Below, piece by piece: positions 34,691 to 43,679 of a DNA stretch of 64,000 nucleotides. Source of the DNA: Bacteroidota bacterium (GTDB taxonomy: Bacteria > Bacteroidota > Ignavibacteria > SZUA-365); contig QKAF01000130.1 in assembly GCA_003246455.1 (NCBI GenBank), positions 1-64,000 on the forward strand, in the 5' to 3' direction. Positions within the stretch are counted from its first letter, which is position 1, and every line of letters starts with the position of its first letter. The notes under the pieces were generated by a model. The model was not told where the DNA came from. It saw only the letters and a program-made list of their open reading frames with translations, and did not search any database. The translations under genes and the position numbers were made by a program.

Positions 34691-34849
34691 TCAGGATTGC
34701 TTTTCGCGGGAGCGCGAACCCTCCGCCGGGGAGCCGGTCGTGCTGCGTTTTCGCGATTCCCGGCGCATTGCATAGCCGAGTAGTGAGATGAATCCTCCCC
34801 AGACGAGGGAGAGGACGATGACCATGGTGAAGACGGCGTTTTCAGTCAT
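34691..34849 (-). CDS. MetS-like small subunit of NSS amino acid transporter
   Basis: This 52-residue protein has one transmembrane helix (FTMVIVLSLVWGGFISLLGY), then AMRRESRKR and a hydrophilic tail. The pattern matches the MetS small subunits that accompany MetP-type sodium-dependent methionine/alanine importers. Its ATG at 34849 overlaps the stop of the large subunit by 8 nt, so translation is probably coupled. It is shorter than most gene callers retain. Confidence 0.8.
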   Translation of the reverse strand: MTENAVFTMVIVLSLVWGGFISLLGYAMRRESRKRSTTGSPAEGSRSREKQS

Positions 34850-36296
34850 GGGCGAACTTTCCCCGCTCGGCGCGTCGATTCCACCAGATGAATACTGCCA
34901 GTGCCGCTCCCCACTGCAGGAGGACCGTGCCGAGACTCCAGTCGGCGAACGGATTGAGGGAGGCCGCCCAGCCCTCCTGGGAGATGGTCTGGCTCAGCCA
35001 CCATACGAGCAGAATCACGGCTTCGAGCAAAACGAAGAATACGAGCGGACGCCACCAGCGTCCGACGAGAAAATCACTGTCGCCGGTATTCATCAGCACA
35101 TCGCGGAAGCGGTTTGCCCCGTATTTGATCACGGCGACGGCGAACAGCAGTCCCGACACCATCAGTCCGATGCCCCACACAGCATCCTGGTTGTTGAAGA
35201 AAGCGGGACTGAGCGCGGAAGGCAGTCCGAAGATCACGCCCGCTGCTCCGACGATAAGCACGGCCCGGCGGCGCGGGATTTTTCTGTCCATCAGAACCCG
35301 CGTCGCGAGTTCAATCATGGAAACCAGCGACGTGAACGCCGCGAACAGCAGGGCGAGAAAGAATACGGCCATGAAGAGCTGTCCGGCCGGTATCTGGGAA
35401 AACAGCTGCGGGACCCAGATGAATGTCAGTCCGTTGTTTCCGGCACCGACGATTTCTGTCGCGGCATCGGGCTGAATGGAGAAAATCGTGCAGAGAACCA
35501 GGATACCGGCCATGAGGGAAATGCTGTTGTTGCCGAATCCGATCATGGCGGCATTGAGCGAGGTGTCTTCGCGACCGCGGGCGTAGATCGCGTACGTGAG
35601 AATCAGGCCCCAGCCGGCGCCGGTATCCCAGGCATTCTGCGTCAGTGCCTGCAGCCAGATTTCCGCATTGGCGAGATCCGCCCAATGCACGGTGAAGAGG
35701 AAGTTGAGCCCGATATGCGCGTTCGGCAGCGTGACGGCGCGAACCATCAGTACCGCGATCAGGACGATCAGCGCGGGAAGCAGAATGCGCGCGACGCGTT
35801 CGATTCCGCGTATGCCGCGATACACGAGTCCCGCGCCGGCCGCCATCATGACGATATGCACGACCACGACCTGCCAGCTCCCCTCGAATCCATGCCAGAA
35901 AGCGCCCGGAACAGCGTCCGGGATCTCACCTGTGAGAGTGGCGACAAAGAACCGGAGACACCAGCCGGTCACCACGGAGTAGTAGAACATGATGGCGGTC
36001 GCGGTGAAGGCGACCCATAGTCCCATCCAGCGAAAGCGGCTGCCGATCAGTTTGCCGAAGGCGTCGACGGGCCCCGCGCGCATGGATTTCCCGATGGTGA
36101 ATTCGATCATCAGCAGGGGTATCGACCATGCAAAAAGAAAAATCAGCCAGGGAATGAGAAACGTCCCGCCGTCGTTGGTCGCGGCAATCCGCGGAAAGCG
36201 CCAGACGTTTCCCGTCCCGACGGCCAGGCTCAGCATGGCGAGCATCATGCCCCAGCGGGAAGAGAATGTTTCTTTCCCCTTCATCCGCGCGTCCAT
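34842..36296 (-). CDS. Sodium-dependent amino acid transporter (NSS family)
   Basis: This is a neurotransmitter:sodium symporter-family permease of 484 residues. The family signature is SLAVGTGNVWRFPRIAATND, followed by GGTFLIPWLIFLFAWSIPLL and the unwound TM6 region (NAWDTGAGWGL). About 11-12 helices are present. Members of the MetP type import methionine and alanine with Na+; the small subunit downstream supports that. ATG 36296 is chosen; ATG 36284 is an alternative. The longer open frame above this is not coding-like. Confidence 0.9.
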   Translation of the reverse strand: MDARMKGKETFSSRWGMMLAMLSLAVGTGNVWRFPRIAATNDGGTFLIPWLIFLFAWSIPLLMIEFTIGKSMRAGPVDAFGKLIGSRFRWMGLWVAFTATAIMFYYSVVTGWCLRFFVATLTGEIPDAVPGAFWHGFEGSWQVVVVHIVMMAAGAGLVYRGIRGIERVARILLPALIVLIAVLMVRAVTLPNAHIGLNFLFTVHWADLANAEIWLQALTQNAWDTGAGWGLILTYAIYARGREDTSLNAAMIGFGNNSISLMAGILVLCTIFSIQPDAATEIVGAGNNGLTFIWVPQLFSQIPAGQLFMAVFFLALLFAAFTSLVSMIELATRVLMDRKIPRRRAVLIVGAAGVIFGLPSALSPAFFNNQDAVWGIGLMVSGLLFAVAVIKYGANRFRDVLMNTGDSDFLVGRWWRPLVFFVLLEAVILLVWWLSQTISQEGWAASLNPFADWSLGTVLLQWGAALAVFIWWNRRAERGKFAHD

Positions 36297-36450
36297 CCCG
36301 CGCGAAGGTCCGTGAGCGGACGGACGACAGTTGTCATCACGGCTTCGCTTTCCTGTTTCCGTCTTTCTCCAGTGTGCATGGCATCCTTTCTCGCGAATGC
36401 CATAATCTGTCCCTCGCCGAAGTAAATTCAAAATCGGAAGGAACACGGGG

Positions 36451-36481
36451 TTGTCTCTCCGGAGTACACCCGATATATTTC
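36451..36481 (+). promoter_or_regulatory. Candidate promoter of the LEA-like lipoprotein gene
   Basis: TTG at 36451-36453, a 20-nt spacer and TATATTTC at 36474-36481 fit TTG-N20-TAnnTTTG with one mismatch at the last base. The gene starts 33 nt downstream. Confidence 0.5.
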
Positions 36482-36513
36482 GCCTTTCCACAAACATAAC
36501 CCGGGGTATAATC

Positions 36514-37143
36514 ATGAAACGCTTTTCCCGATCCTCCATACTGCTTCTGACCGCGATTTTCCTATTCACATCCTGTGCGGCGCTCAAGGACATGCAGAAG
36601 GCGATGACCAATCTGTCGCGCTGCAAGTTCAAGCTCGAATCGGTGGACAATTTCGCGCTGTCGGGGATCCGTCTCGCGGATAAAAAAGCCATCTCCGACT
36701 TTTCTCTGGTCGACGGCGCCAGGCTGGCCGCGTCATTCGCCCGCAGTGAATTTCCGGCGTCGTTCACACTGAATGTCGCCGCGATCAATCCGAACGACGG
36801 AACCGGGGGAACGCCGCAGACCAGCGCGACGCTCACGAGCTTCGCGTGGACACTGATTCTCGACAATACCCTGACGATCAACGGCGACATCGCGGATCCG
36901 ATCACGATTCCGGGGACGGGACAGAAGGCGATCATTCCGCTGGTGATGAATCTCGATCTCGCGAAGTTCTTCAAGGAAAAGGGATATGACGCGGTGGTGA
37001 ACCTGGCGCTGGCCCTCGGCGGCGTCAACAGCTCGCCGTCCAGGATTACACTGCGTGCAACTCCGCGCATCCGGACCTCCTTCGGCGACATCACCTATCC
37101 GGGAGCAATCGACATCATCGACAAGGAATTCCGGGCACAGTAA
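36514..37143 (+). CDS. LEA14-like lipoprotein
   Basis: The 209-residue product starts with a lipoprotein signal, SSILLLTAIFLFTSCAAL. The mature part resembles LEA type 2 (water-stress, Ig-like) domains found in bacterial lipoproteins: KLESVDNFALSGIRLADKK, then LNVAAINPNDGTGG and TINGDIADPITIPGTGQ. Function unknown, perhaps envelope stress or lipid-associated. It is transcribed away from the transporter pair. Confidence 0.72.
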   Translation: MKRFSRSSILLLTAIFLFTSCAALKDMQKAMTNLSRCKFKLESVDNFALSGIRLADKKAISDFSLVDGARLAASFARSEFPASFTLNVAAINPNDGTGGTPQTSATLTSFAWTLILDNTLTINGDIADPITIPGTGQKAIIPLVMNLDLAKFFKEKGYDAVVNLALALGGVNSSPSRITLRATPRIRTSFGDITYPGAIDIIDKEFRAQ

Positions 37144-37175
37144 GCGCATTTCAAAAGAGGCACACGGACCTCGGT

Positions 37176-37261
37176 GCGCCGCACGACCTCACCTTCGGTG
37201 TCCCGGTTTTGGAAGGCGCCGCATGACCTCACCCCCGGCCCCTCTCCTGGAAGGAGAGGGG
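37176..37261. repeat. Short duplicated block plus GC-rich hairpin
   Basis: GCGCCGCA[C/T]GACCTCACC occurs at 37176-37193 and 37216-37233, 40 nt apart. The second copy runs into a hairpin with stem CCCCTCTCC/GGAGAGGGG at 37239-37261. The layout resembles dispersed intergenic repeats seen in many bacteria, but only one block is present here. Confidence 0.6.
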
Positions 37262-37273
37262 AGGAGGAGGCAG

Positions 37274-37305
37274 AAAAAAAATCCCGCGGGTGACCGCGGG
37301 ATTTT
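37274..37305. terminator. Bidirectional terminator
   Basis: Stem AATCCCGCGG/CCGCGGGATT with a GTGA loop, flanked by an A-run and a T-run, lies between the convergent LEA-like and NlpC/P60 genes. It can serve both. Confidence 0.88.
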
Positions 37306-37332
37306 CCGTAATACGGGAAAATTATCTGAGGG

Positions 37333-38202
37333 CTACCGGAGCGCCTGTGCGTCGGGAATCTCCTCGTTGACGAGGCGGCGGGCGCCGACGAAGGTGCGAT
37401 GGTAGTAGGGGTGTTCGAGACTGGAGATCACGACGCCGTACTTGGTGCTCGCATGTGCGAAGAAATTCGATCCCACATAGATGCCGACATGCGACACAGG
37501 GGCGTGTCGGCGGCGGGTCTTGAAGAACACCAGGTCGCCGATGCGAAGATTCTCACGCTTGACCGCATCGCCGATGCGGAACTGCTGATTCGAGCTTCTC
37601 GGGAGCCGCACGCCCAGCGCCCGGCTGTATATCGTGCCGGTGAAAGCCGAACAGTCGAGCCCCGACGTCGCATCGGTTCCGCCGTAGCGATACCGGATGC
37701 CGAGCAGGTTGATGATTTCGCGCATGAGTTCGGGGCGGTTGACTGCCGCGTTGAGTTCGGAGGAGTTGTCGGCGTCCACGACGGCGGCCTGCTGGAGAAC
37801 TTTCTCCAGCACCAGGGCGCTGACGGCGACATCTTCCTCGTCGAGATCATCGCCTTCCGCGAGTTCATCCTCGATTTCCTCCACATCGAGCCCCAGCTCG
37901 TCGACATGCATGGTCATGCTGACGGCCGACTGGTTGACGATCATTCGCTGCACATCCTCTTCCGAGGTCGCAGAATTGAGCGCAAGCTCGGCTTCTTCCT
38001 TGATGCTGGAATAGGACGCCACGGTCGCGGGATCGATCAGATCCTTCGATGAGCGTTCGGCAAGCGGCAGTTGATCGGGGGCAAAGGACGTACTGGAGGT
38101 GCGGAATCGAGGCAGGGGTTCGAGAGATGCGCAGCCCTGCAGTATTATAAGCAAGAGAGGAAGCACGGCGAACAGACGGAAGCGTCCAGGTGTCAGTGTC
38201 AC
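37333..38202 (-). CDS. NlpC/P60 lipoprotein, cell-wall peptidase
   Basis: From GTG 38202 (with AAGGA about 8 nt upstream) the 289-residue product has a lipobox LQGC at residue 24, so it should be anchored in the envelope. A helical spacer follows. The C-terminal NlpC/P60 domain carries the catalytic Cys in TSGLDCSAFTGTI and His in VSHVGIYVG, with FAHASTKYGV completing the site. Such enzymes cut the D-Glu to diaminopimelate bond of peptidoglycan. A longer frame opens at 38301, but the GTG gives a clean signal peptide. Confidence 0.88.
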   Translation of the reverse strand: MTLTPGRFRLFAVLPLLLIILQGCASLEPLPRFRTSSTSFAPDQLPLAERSSKDLIDPATVASYSSIKEEAELALNSATSEEDVQRMIVNQSAVSMTMHVDELGLDVEEIEDELAEGDDLDEEDVAVSALVLEKVLQQAAVVDADNSSELNAAVNRPELMREIINLLGIRYRYGGTDATSGLDCSAFTGTIYSRALGVRLPRSSNQQFRIGDAVKRENLRIGDLVFFKTRRRHAPVSHVGIYVGSNFFAHASTKYGVVISSLEHPYYHRTFVGARRLVNEEIPDAQALR

Positions 38203-38393
38203 AGAATCTTCCTTGAAGAGGTTCGGGAATCCGGATGACATCCCTTGCTGCGGCCGTGTGCCTGCCCGTCTGCTCAGGAAACCTGAAACATATCTTGTCA
38301 CTGCGAGATATCTTTGAGATTCTCTTTTGTGACGGCGCAGGTGTTAAAACAGGCGGCTCAACAGGTCAGATGCATCCTTGAACTAATAATCGC

Positions 38394-38450
38394 AGGAGTG
38401 TGAACGATAACAAATGCCTTTGTGACTCCAGGGAGAGTTTTCACACTCCT
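38394..38450. repeat. Compact three-way-junction inverted repeat
   Basis: An 11-bp outer helix, AGGAGTGTGAA at 38394-38404 with TTCACACTCCT at 38440-38450, encloses two inner hairpins. The first is ACAAA/TTTGT around a TGCC loop at 38410-38423. The second is ACTC/GAGT around CAGGGA at 38425-38438. Junction strands are 5, 1 and 1 nt. No clear hammerhead core and no T-run. It could be a structured RNA, a protein-binding repeat or a small mobile-element remnant. Confidence 0.6.
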
Positions 38451-38550
38451 CCGTTTGATAATTTATGGGGGTCTTTTGGAAAAAACAAACAATCCGGACC
38501 CGTTGATATGTAAAGATTTTTTCCGCCGTACTGAGCGATAATCGGACACA

Positions 38551-38584
38551 AACAGAACATCCCGCATATGCGGGATGTTCTGTT
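38551..38584. repeat. Perfect 34-bp palindrome downstream of trxA
   Basis: The sequence from 38551 (AACAGAACATCCCGCAT) is followed immediately by its exact complement, giving a 17-bp uninterrupted palindrome. It lies 22 nt after the trxA stop and may terminate that transcript, although a T-run is weak. Confidence 0.8.
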
Positions 38585-38606
38585 AACAGAAATTGCGGGC
38601 TGACGA

Positions 38607-38927
38607 TCAGAGGAGGGGTTTGACTTTCTCTTCGATGGCAGCTTTGGGGACGGCGCCGACGATGCGGTCGACCACTTCTCCGCCTTTGAACACAAGCAGG
38701 GTGGGGATGCTGCGGATGCCGTATTTCATTGCGACGTTCGGATTGTTGTCAACGTCAAGCTTGCCGACCTTGAGCTTGCCGTCATAATCGCCGGCGAGTT
38801 CTTCGACCACGGGAGCAATAATGCGGCAGGGACCGCACCACACTGCCCAGAAGTCAATCAGCACGGGGAGATCGGACTGTTCGACTTCCTGTGCGAAGTT
38901 GGCGTCGGTGATTTCCACTAGTTTCAT
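38607..38927 (-). CDS. trxA: Thioredoxin
   Basis: This is a standard 106-residue cytosolic thioredoxin that reduces protein disulfides. The active site is DFWAVWCGPCRIIAP, the cis-proline is in RSIPTLLVFKGG, and KLDVDNNPNVAMKYGI is typical. It lies 27 nt downstream of dnaE in the same direction and probably shares its transcript. Confidence 0.97.
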   Translation of the reverse strand: MKLVEITDANFAQEVEQSDLPVLIDFWAVWCGPCRIIAPVVEELAGDYDGKLKVGKLDVDNNPNVAMKYGIRSIPTLLVFKGGEVVDRIVGAVPKAAIEEKVKPLL

Positions 38928-38954
38928 GCGTGTTCCTCTCGTTTAAAGTTGCGA

Positions 38955-41900
38955 TTAGCTGTCAAGTGATATTCTGACGTTAGATGCACCAAAGATGCTT
39001 CGGAGTTCAAGCAGCAGTTCACGGGTTACGAGAACGCGCAAGCCTCGAGACATGAGGTTCCAGGCTTCTCCGTTGCCATCAGTAACATAAAAAAAACAGG
39101 AAGAATTTCCCGATCCGCGCCGGCGCTCCAGAACCTCGATTCCGTCCTGGATCTGCTTTTTTGTCGCGGAAAGCGTGGAGATGGAGATGATGAGGGATTG
39201 CGCGAGCGCAGGAAGGGCCGTGCCGATGTCGGTGATCTCCTCCGCGACGATGCGCAGGGCGTCGCCGCTGACTTCCGCTTTCCCGGTCATGACCACGGGA
39301 CGATCAGGGACGATATGCGGCGCAGATCGCTCGTACGCATCGGCGAAGACAAGGCACTCGGCCTTGCCGGTGAAATCCTCGAGCGTGAGGAAGGCCATCG
39401 TGCGTCCCCGCTTGTCGATCTTGGTGCGCAGCGCGGCGATGATGCCGCAGGTACGGATGACGCTGCCGTCGATGTCCGGATCGAACTCCCCGAGATGCAC
39501 CCGGCTGATCGCCTCGACCTCGAGACGCCAGGGTTCGAGCGGGTGTCCGGACACGTAGAAGCCGAGAACGCTTTTCTCCCGGGCCAGTTTTTCCGCATCG
39601 CTCCAGTCGGGCAGCGGCGGCAGTGCGGGCTGCGTCGCAGCGCTCAGATGCGGATCCGCCAGGTCGTCGAAAAGGCTGGACTGGCCGTTCTCGATTTCCT
39701 GCTGCTTCTGCACCCCGTAGGCGATGGCGCTTTCGATGGCGGAGAACAGCTCCGCGCGGTTGCCGCCGAGGCTGTCGGCCGCCCCTGCGAGAACAAGGCT
39801 CTCCATCGTTTTTTTATTCACGGAGCGATTGTTGACGCGTTCGGTGAAATCGAAGAGCGTGCTGAATCGATCCCCCTGCCCGCGGGCCTCGACAATGCTT
39901 TCCACCGCGCCGACACCCACGTTCTTGATCGCCGCGAGACCGAAGCGGATGCGGTTTTCCGCGACGCTGAAATCGACGAAGCTCTCGTTGACATCGGGAG
40001 GAAGGACCTCGATGCCGAGCTTGCGGCACTCGTCGATGAGTCCCACGACCTTGTCGGTCTTCGTCATTTCCGCGGTCATCAGCGCCGCCATGAATTCCGG
40101 CGTATGGTTGGCTTTCAGCCAGGCGGTCTGGTAGGCAAGGATGGAATATGCGACCGAGTGCGATTTGTTGAAGCCGTAGTTGGCGAATTTATCGATCATG
40201 TCGAAGATCGCGGTCGCGACCTTTTTCGAAATCCCTCGCTCCTGGGCGCCGTTGACGAAGGCGACCCGCTGCTGGGCCATCACGTCGGCTTTCTTTTTTC
40301 CCATGGCACGGCGCATGAGATCGGACTGCGCGAGGGTGAAGCCGGCGACGCTGCTCGCCAGCTGCATGACCTGCTCCTGGAACACGATGATGCCGTAGGT
40401 CGGCTTGAGAATCGCCTCCATGCTCGGGTGCAGGTATTCGATCGGCTTCCGCCCGAATTTTCGATCGATGAACTCCTCGATGAAGTCCATCGGACCGGGC
40501 CGATACAGGGCGTTCATCGCGGCGAGGTCGTCGATGGATCGCGGCTTGAGCTTCGTGAGCCATTCGCGCATGCCTGAGGATTCGAACTGGAACACGCCGA
40601 CGGTGTGACCTTCACCGATCATCTCGAACGTTTTTTCGTCGTCCAGCGGAATCTTGTCGATATCGATGTCGATGCCGCGCGTCTGTTTGACGAGCCGCAG
40701 CGCACGGTCGATGACGCTGAGCGTGATCAGACCGAGGAAGTCCATCTTCAGCAGTCCCGCTTCCTCGAGGTCGCCCATGTTGTACATGGTCATGATCTCG
40801 GTATTCGGCGACTTGTACAGCGGGACATAGTTGCTCGTATCGCTCGGGGCGATAACGACGCCCGCCGCGTGCATGCCCACGTTGCGATTCAGCCCTTCGA
40901 GGATCACCGAATATTCGACCAGCTGCTGGATCTTGGGATCGTCGCTTTTTCGCACCCAGTCCAGTTCCTTGATCGGCGACCATTTCCCTGATTCGTCCTT
41001 TTTCAGTCCGAAGGCATAGCGAAGCGGCTGCACCTTTCCCATCTTGACGGGGATCTGCTTGGTGATCGATTCGACGACGTTCAGGGGAATGCCGAGCACG
41101 CGTCCGACGTCCTTGATCACCGCGCGGGCGCTGAGCTTGCCGAAGGTGATGATCTGGGCGACGGAATCATTCCCGTATTTTTCCCGGGTATAATTGATCA
41201 CTTCCTCGCGACGATCGTCCTGGAAGTCCACGTCGATATCCGGCATGGAGATGCGGTCGGGATTGAGGAAGCGCTCGAAGAGCAGATCGTAGCGGAGGGG
41301 ATCGACGTTGGTGATGCCGAGCGCGTAGGCGACAATCGAACCGGCTGCGGAGCCGCGGCCGGGTCCCACCCGGATGCCGCGGTCTTTCGCCGCGTTGATG
41401 AAATCCTGCGTGATGAGGAAGTACCCCGCGTAGCCCATTTTCGTGATGACGCTCATCTCGAACTCGAGGCGGTCCCGGATCTCCGGGGTCAGGGTCTTGT
41501 ACCGGCGCTCGGCGCCTTCGTAGGCGAGCTGCTGCATGTACTCGTCGAGGGAGCCGACACCCACGGTCTCCGGAATGGGAAATTCCGGCATGTGGTTCAC
41601 CCCGAGTTCCAGGTCGAAATCGATTTTCTCCATCACTTCGACCGTCGACTCGATGGCCTGGGGGTAATCCTTGAACAGCGCGAGCATCTCCTGCTCGGAC
41701 TTGTAATAGTACTCGCGCGTCTCGTAGCGCAGACGCTGAATATCCTCCGCTTCGCGCACGTCGGCGATATGCAGGTACACGTTGTGCGCGACGGAGTGGT
41801 TGCGGTCGACGTAGTGGATATCGTTGGTGGCGATCAGTTTCATCCCGAGATCCGCGGCGAGGCGCGGCATTCCTTCGCGGATGGTCGCCTCCCGTTCGAG

Positions 41901-42455
41901 TCCGTGGTTCTGAATCTCGAGATAGACATCGTCGCCGAAAATGTCTTTCAGCTGCGAGGCGACGTCCCGTGCCGCATCATAGTCGCCGACGGCGAGATAC
42001 GTCGAGACGACCCCTCCGGCGCAGGCCGTCAGGGCGATGAGTCCTTCGGAATGCCGGCGCAGCAATTCCCAGTCGATGCGGGGCTTGTAGTAGAATCCCT
42101 CGGTGTGTCCGAAGGTGGTGAGCTTGAGGAGGTTGTGGTAGCCCACTTCGTTTTTCGCCAGCAGCACGAGATGATTGTATCCGTGGCGCTTGCCCTCGGG
42201 GTGGGTTTCGGCCGCATTGCGGTCGAAGCGCGAACCGCGGGTGACCATGTACATCTCGTTGCCGATTATCGGCTTGATCCCGGCTTTGCGCGCCTTCTTG
42301 TAAAACTCCACCGCCCCGTACATCACGCCATGATCGGTCAGCGCGAAGGCGGGCATATTATTCTCAACGGATGCCGCGATCAGGTCATCGACCGTGCAGG
42401 CGGCGTCGAGGAGAGAATAATGCGAGTGATTGTGGAGGTGTATGAAGTCGGCCAT
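38955..42455 (-). CDS. dnaE: DNA polymerase III subunit alpha
   Basis: This is the replicative polymerase catalytic subunit, 1166 residues. The N-terminal PHP domain reads FIHLHNHSHYSLLDAACT. The catalytic aspartates are in PDIDVDFQDDRREEV, with GPGRGSAAGSIVAYALG nearby. Fingers-domain motifs such as FNKSHSVAYSILAYQTAWL and a C-terminal OB-fold region follow. No intein or truncation is apparent. It reads into trxA. Confidence 0.97.
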   Translation of the reverse strand: MADFIHLHNHSHYSLLDAACTVDDLIAASVENNMPAFALTDHGVMYGAVEFYKKARKAGIKPIIGNEMYMVTRGSRFDRNAAETHPEGKRHGYNHLVLLAKNEVGYHNLLKLTTFGHTEGFYYKPRIDWELLRRHSEGLIALTACAGGVVSTYLAVGDYDAARDVASQLKDIFGDDVYLEIQNHGLEREATIREGMPRLAADLGMKLIATNDIHYVDRNHSVAHNVYLHIADVREAEDIQRLRYETREYYYKSEQEMLALFKDYPQAIESTVEVMEKIDFDLELGVNHMPEFPIPETVGVGSLDEYMQQLAYEGAERRYKTLTPEIRDRLEFEMSVITKMGYAGYFLITQDFINAAKDRGIRVGPGRGSAAGSIVAYALGITNVDPLRYDLLFERFLNPDRISMPDIDVDFQDDRREEVINYTREKYGNDSVAQIITFGKLSARAVIKDVGRVLGIPLNVVESITKQIPVKMGKVQPLRYAFGLKKDESGKWSPIKELDWVRKSDDPKIQQLVEYSVILEGLNRNVGMHAAGVVIAPSDTSNYVPLYKSPNTEIMTMYNMGDLEEAGLLKMDFLGLITLSVIDRALRLVKQTRGIDIDIDKIPLDDEKTFEMIGEGHTVGVFQFESSGMREWLTKLKPRSIDDLAAMNALYRPGPMDFIEEFIDRKFGRKPIEYLHPSMEAILKPTYGIIVFQEQVMQLASSVAGFTLAQSDLMRRAMGKKKADVMAQQRVAFVNGAQERGISKKVATAIFDMIDKFANYGFNKSHSVAYSILAYQTAWLKANHTPEFMAALMTAEMTKTDKVVGLIDECRKLGIEVLPPDVNESFVDFSVAENRIRFGLAAIKNVGVGAVESIVEARGQGDRFSTLFDFTERVNNRSVNKKTMESLVLAGAADSLGGNRAELFSAIESAIAYGVQKQQEIENGQSSLFDDLADPHLSAATQPALPPLPDWSDAEKLAREKSVLGFYVSGHPLEPWRLEVEAISRVHLGEFDPDIDGSVIRTCGIIAALRTKIDKRGRTMAFLTLEDFTGKAECLVFADAYERSAPHIVPDRPVVMTGKAEVSGDALRIVAEEITDIGTALPALAQSLIISISTLSATKKQIQDGIEVLERRRGSGNSSCFFYVTDGNGEAWNLMSRGLRVLVTRELLLELRSIFGASNVRISLDS

Positions 42456-42480
42456 GGTGCAGCTTTCAAGAACGATAAAT

Positions 42481-42512
42481 CAAAGATAGAAAAGCAATCC
42501 CCGGAATGGCAA
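42481..42512 (-). promoter_or_regulatory. Bacteroidota-type promoter of dnaE
   Basis: On the minus strand TTG (42512-42510), a 21-nt spacer and TATCTTTG (42488-42481) match TTG-N20/21-TAnnTTTG exactly. The dnaE start at 42455 lies 25 nt beyond. Confidence 0.7.
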
Positions 42513-42662
42513 TCCGGCCGGAGCGGGCAGACCGCCCCGGATGCTGTTTCGCCTTGTCCTGCTTTCGTTTGCGCGCCGTCGGACACGAACGTTTTTTCTG
42601 GAAGCGGCGCGGGGGATTTTCGTATCTTTCACGTCCGGTGCCACCACAGGCAAAAGCAGAAG

Positions 42663-43583
42663 ATGAGTGCAGCATATGCAAAGGCCCTCGCGGCCTATGA
42701 AAACAAGGAATTTGAACGGGCGGTCCCCCTGCTGCGTGAAGCGGCGGAGGAAACGGCCGATCTGGCGGTGCGTGAGCGTCTGCTGATCAAGTGCGCCATG
42801 GCGCAGGACGAATGCGGACGGCAGGCCGAGGCGCTGGAGACGATCAGGGAAGTCCTCGAGCTCAACCCGGATTCCGCCGCGGCATGGAACAATCTCGGCA
42901 TCATCTGTCAGCATATCGGGAAACTCGACGAGGCGCGCACGGCGTTCGAACGCGCCTACAAGCTCAATCCCGAGCAGGCCGATCCCCTGGTCAACCTCGG
43001 CACCGTGTGTCTGAGGCAGAGCGATCCGGGCAACGCGCTGCAGTATCTGCAGCTCGCCGTGGAACTCCTCCCGGGACATCCCGCCGTCCACGCGAATCTC
43101 GCGCTGACCTATGCGGTATTCGGTCGCCTCGAGGAGGCGGAAGACGCCCTGCGTCTTGCGATTCTCTACGGGTTTGAGAATGCCGACGTCATCGAGGAGA
43201 AAATCGCGGCGATGAAGCGTGTGCGCGAGGAGATCATCGCACAGGCGCAGTCCCGCGCTTCCGCGGAGAACGCCGCACCCGGCGGGTCCGTTTCGGAAAG
43301 GAACGCCGATGAAGAAGATGAAGCGGGGGAGGCTCCTGCATCCGCAGGAGAAATGGAGCTGCTCGTGCAGCTCGAGAATGAAATGTATGCGCTCGCCGAG
43401 CGTCTCTATGCGTCCGAACCGGCCGCAGGAGAGGAGGAGAGCACCCGCGTGACCGCACGCATGGCCGCACTTCGTCCCCAGATCCGCCTCCTTCGGCGTA
43501 CGCTGGGAATGGACGAGGTCACGGACAGCGATACCGTCATGGGAATCAACTACATGCGCGACGAAGAAGGCAACAGGGGATGA
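42663..43583 (+). CDS. Tetratricopeptide-repeat protein
   Basis: The 306-residue cytosolic protein from ATG 42663 has about four TPR units, with canonical alanines and tyrosines in AAWNNLGIICQHIGKLDEAR and LVNLGTVCLRQSDPGNALQY. An acidic Ala/Glu/Pro-rich linker and a C-terminal helical segment with LRPQIRLLRRTLGMDEV follow. It lacks a signal peptide. It probably acts as a scaffold; partner unknown. The frame opens well upstream, but that part is antisense to dnaE. Confidence 0.85.
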   Translation: MSAAYAKALAAYENKEFERAVPLLREAAEETADLAVRERLLIKCAMAQDECGRQAEALETIREVLELNPDSAAAWNNLGIICQHIGKLDEARTAFERAYKLNPEQADPLVNLGTVCLRQSDPGNALQYLQLAVELLPGHPAVHANLALTYAVFGRLEEAEDALRLAILYGFENADVIEEKIAAMKRVREEIIAQAQSRASAENAAPGGSVSERNADEEDEAGEAPASAGEMELLVQLENEMYALAERLYASEPAAGEEESTRVTARMAALRPQIRLLRRTLGMDEVTDSDTVMGINYMRDEEGNRG

Positions 43584-43679
43584 CAGGCTCCCATTTCTTG
43601 CCTTTCTCTGCATGGCTGTGTACTTTGCCGGTTACGCGAATCCCGTCACTATCCACCTTCACAACCTCGACAGCCCGCG

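Larger units (their letters stand above)
38203..38606. other. Intergenic region between NlpC/P60 and trxA genes
   Basis: About 400 nt lack a convincing gene. They contain the leader of the NlpC/P60 gene, the three-way-junction repeat and the palindrome, both described separately. Confidence 0.5.

Noticed and set aside
38394..38450. Hammerhead ribozyme
   Set aside because: The three-way junction lacks the CUGAnGA and GAAA core in either orientation.
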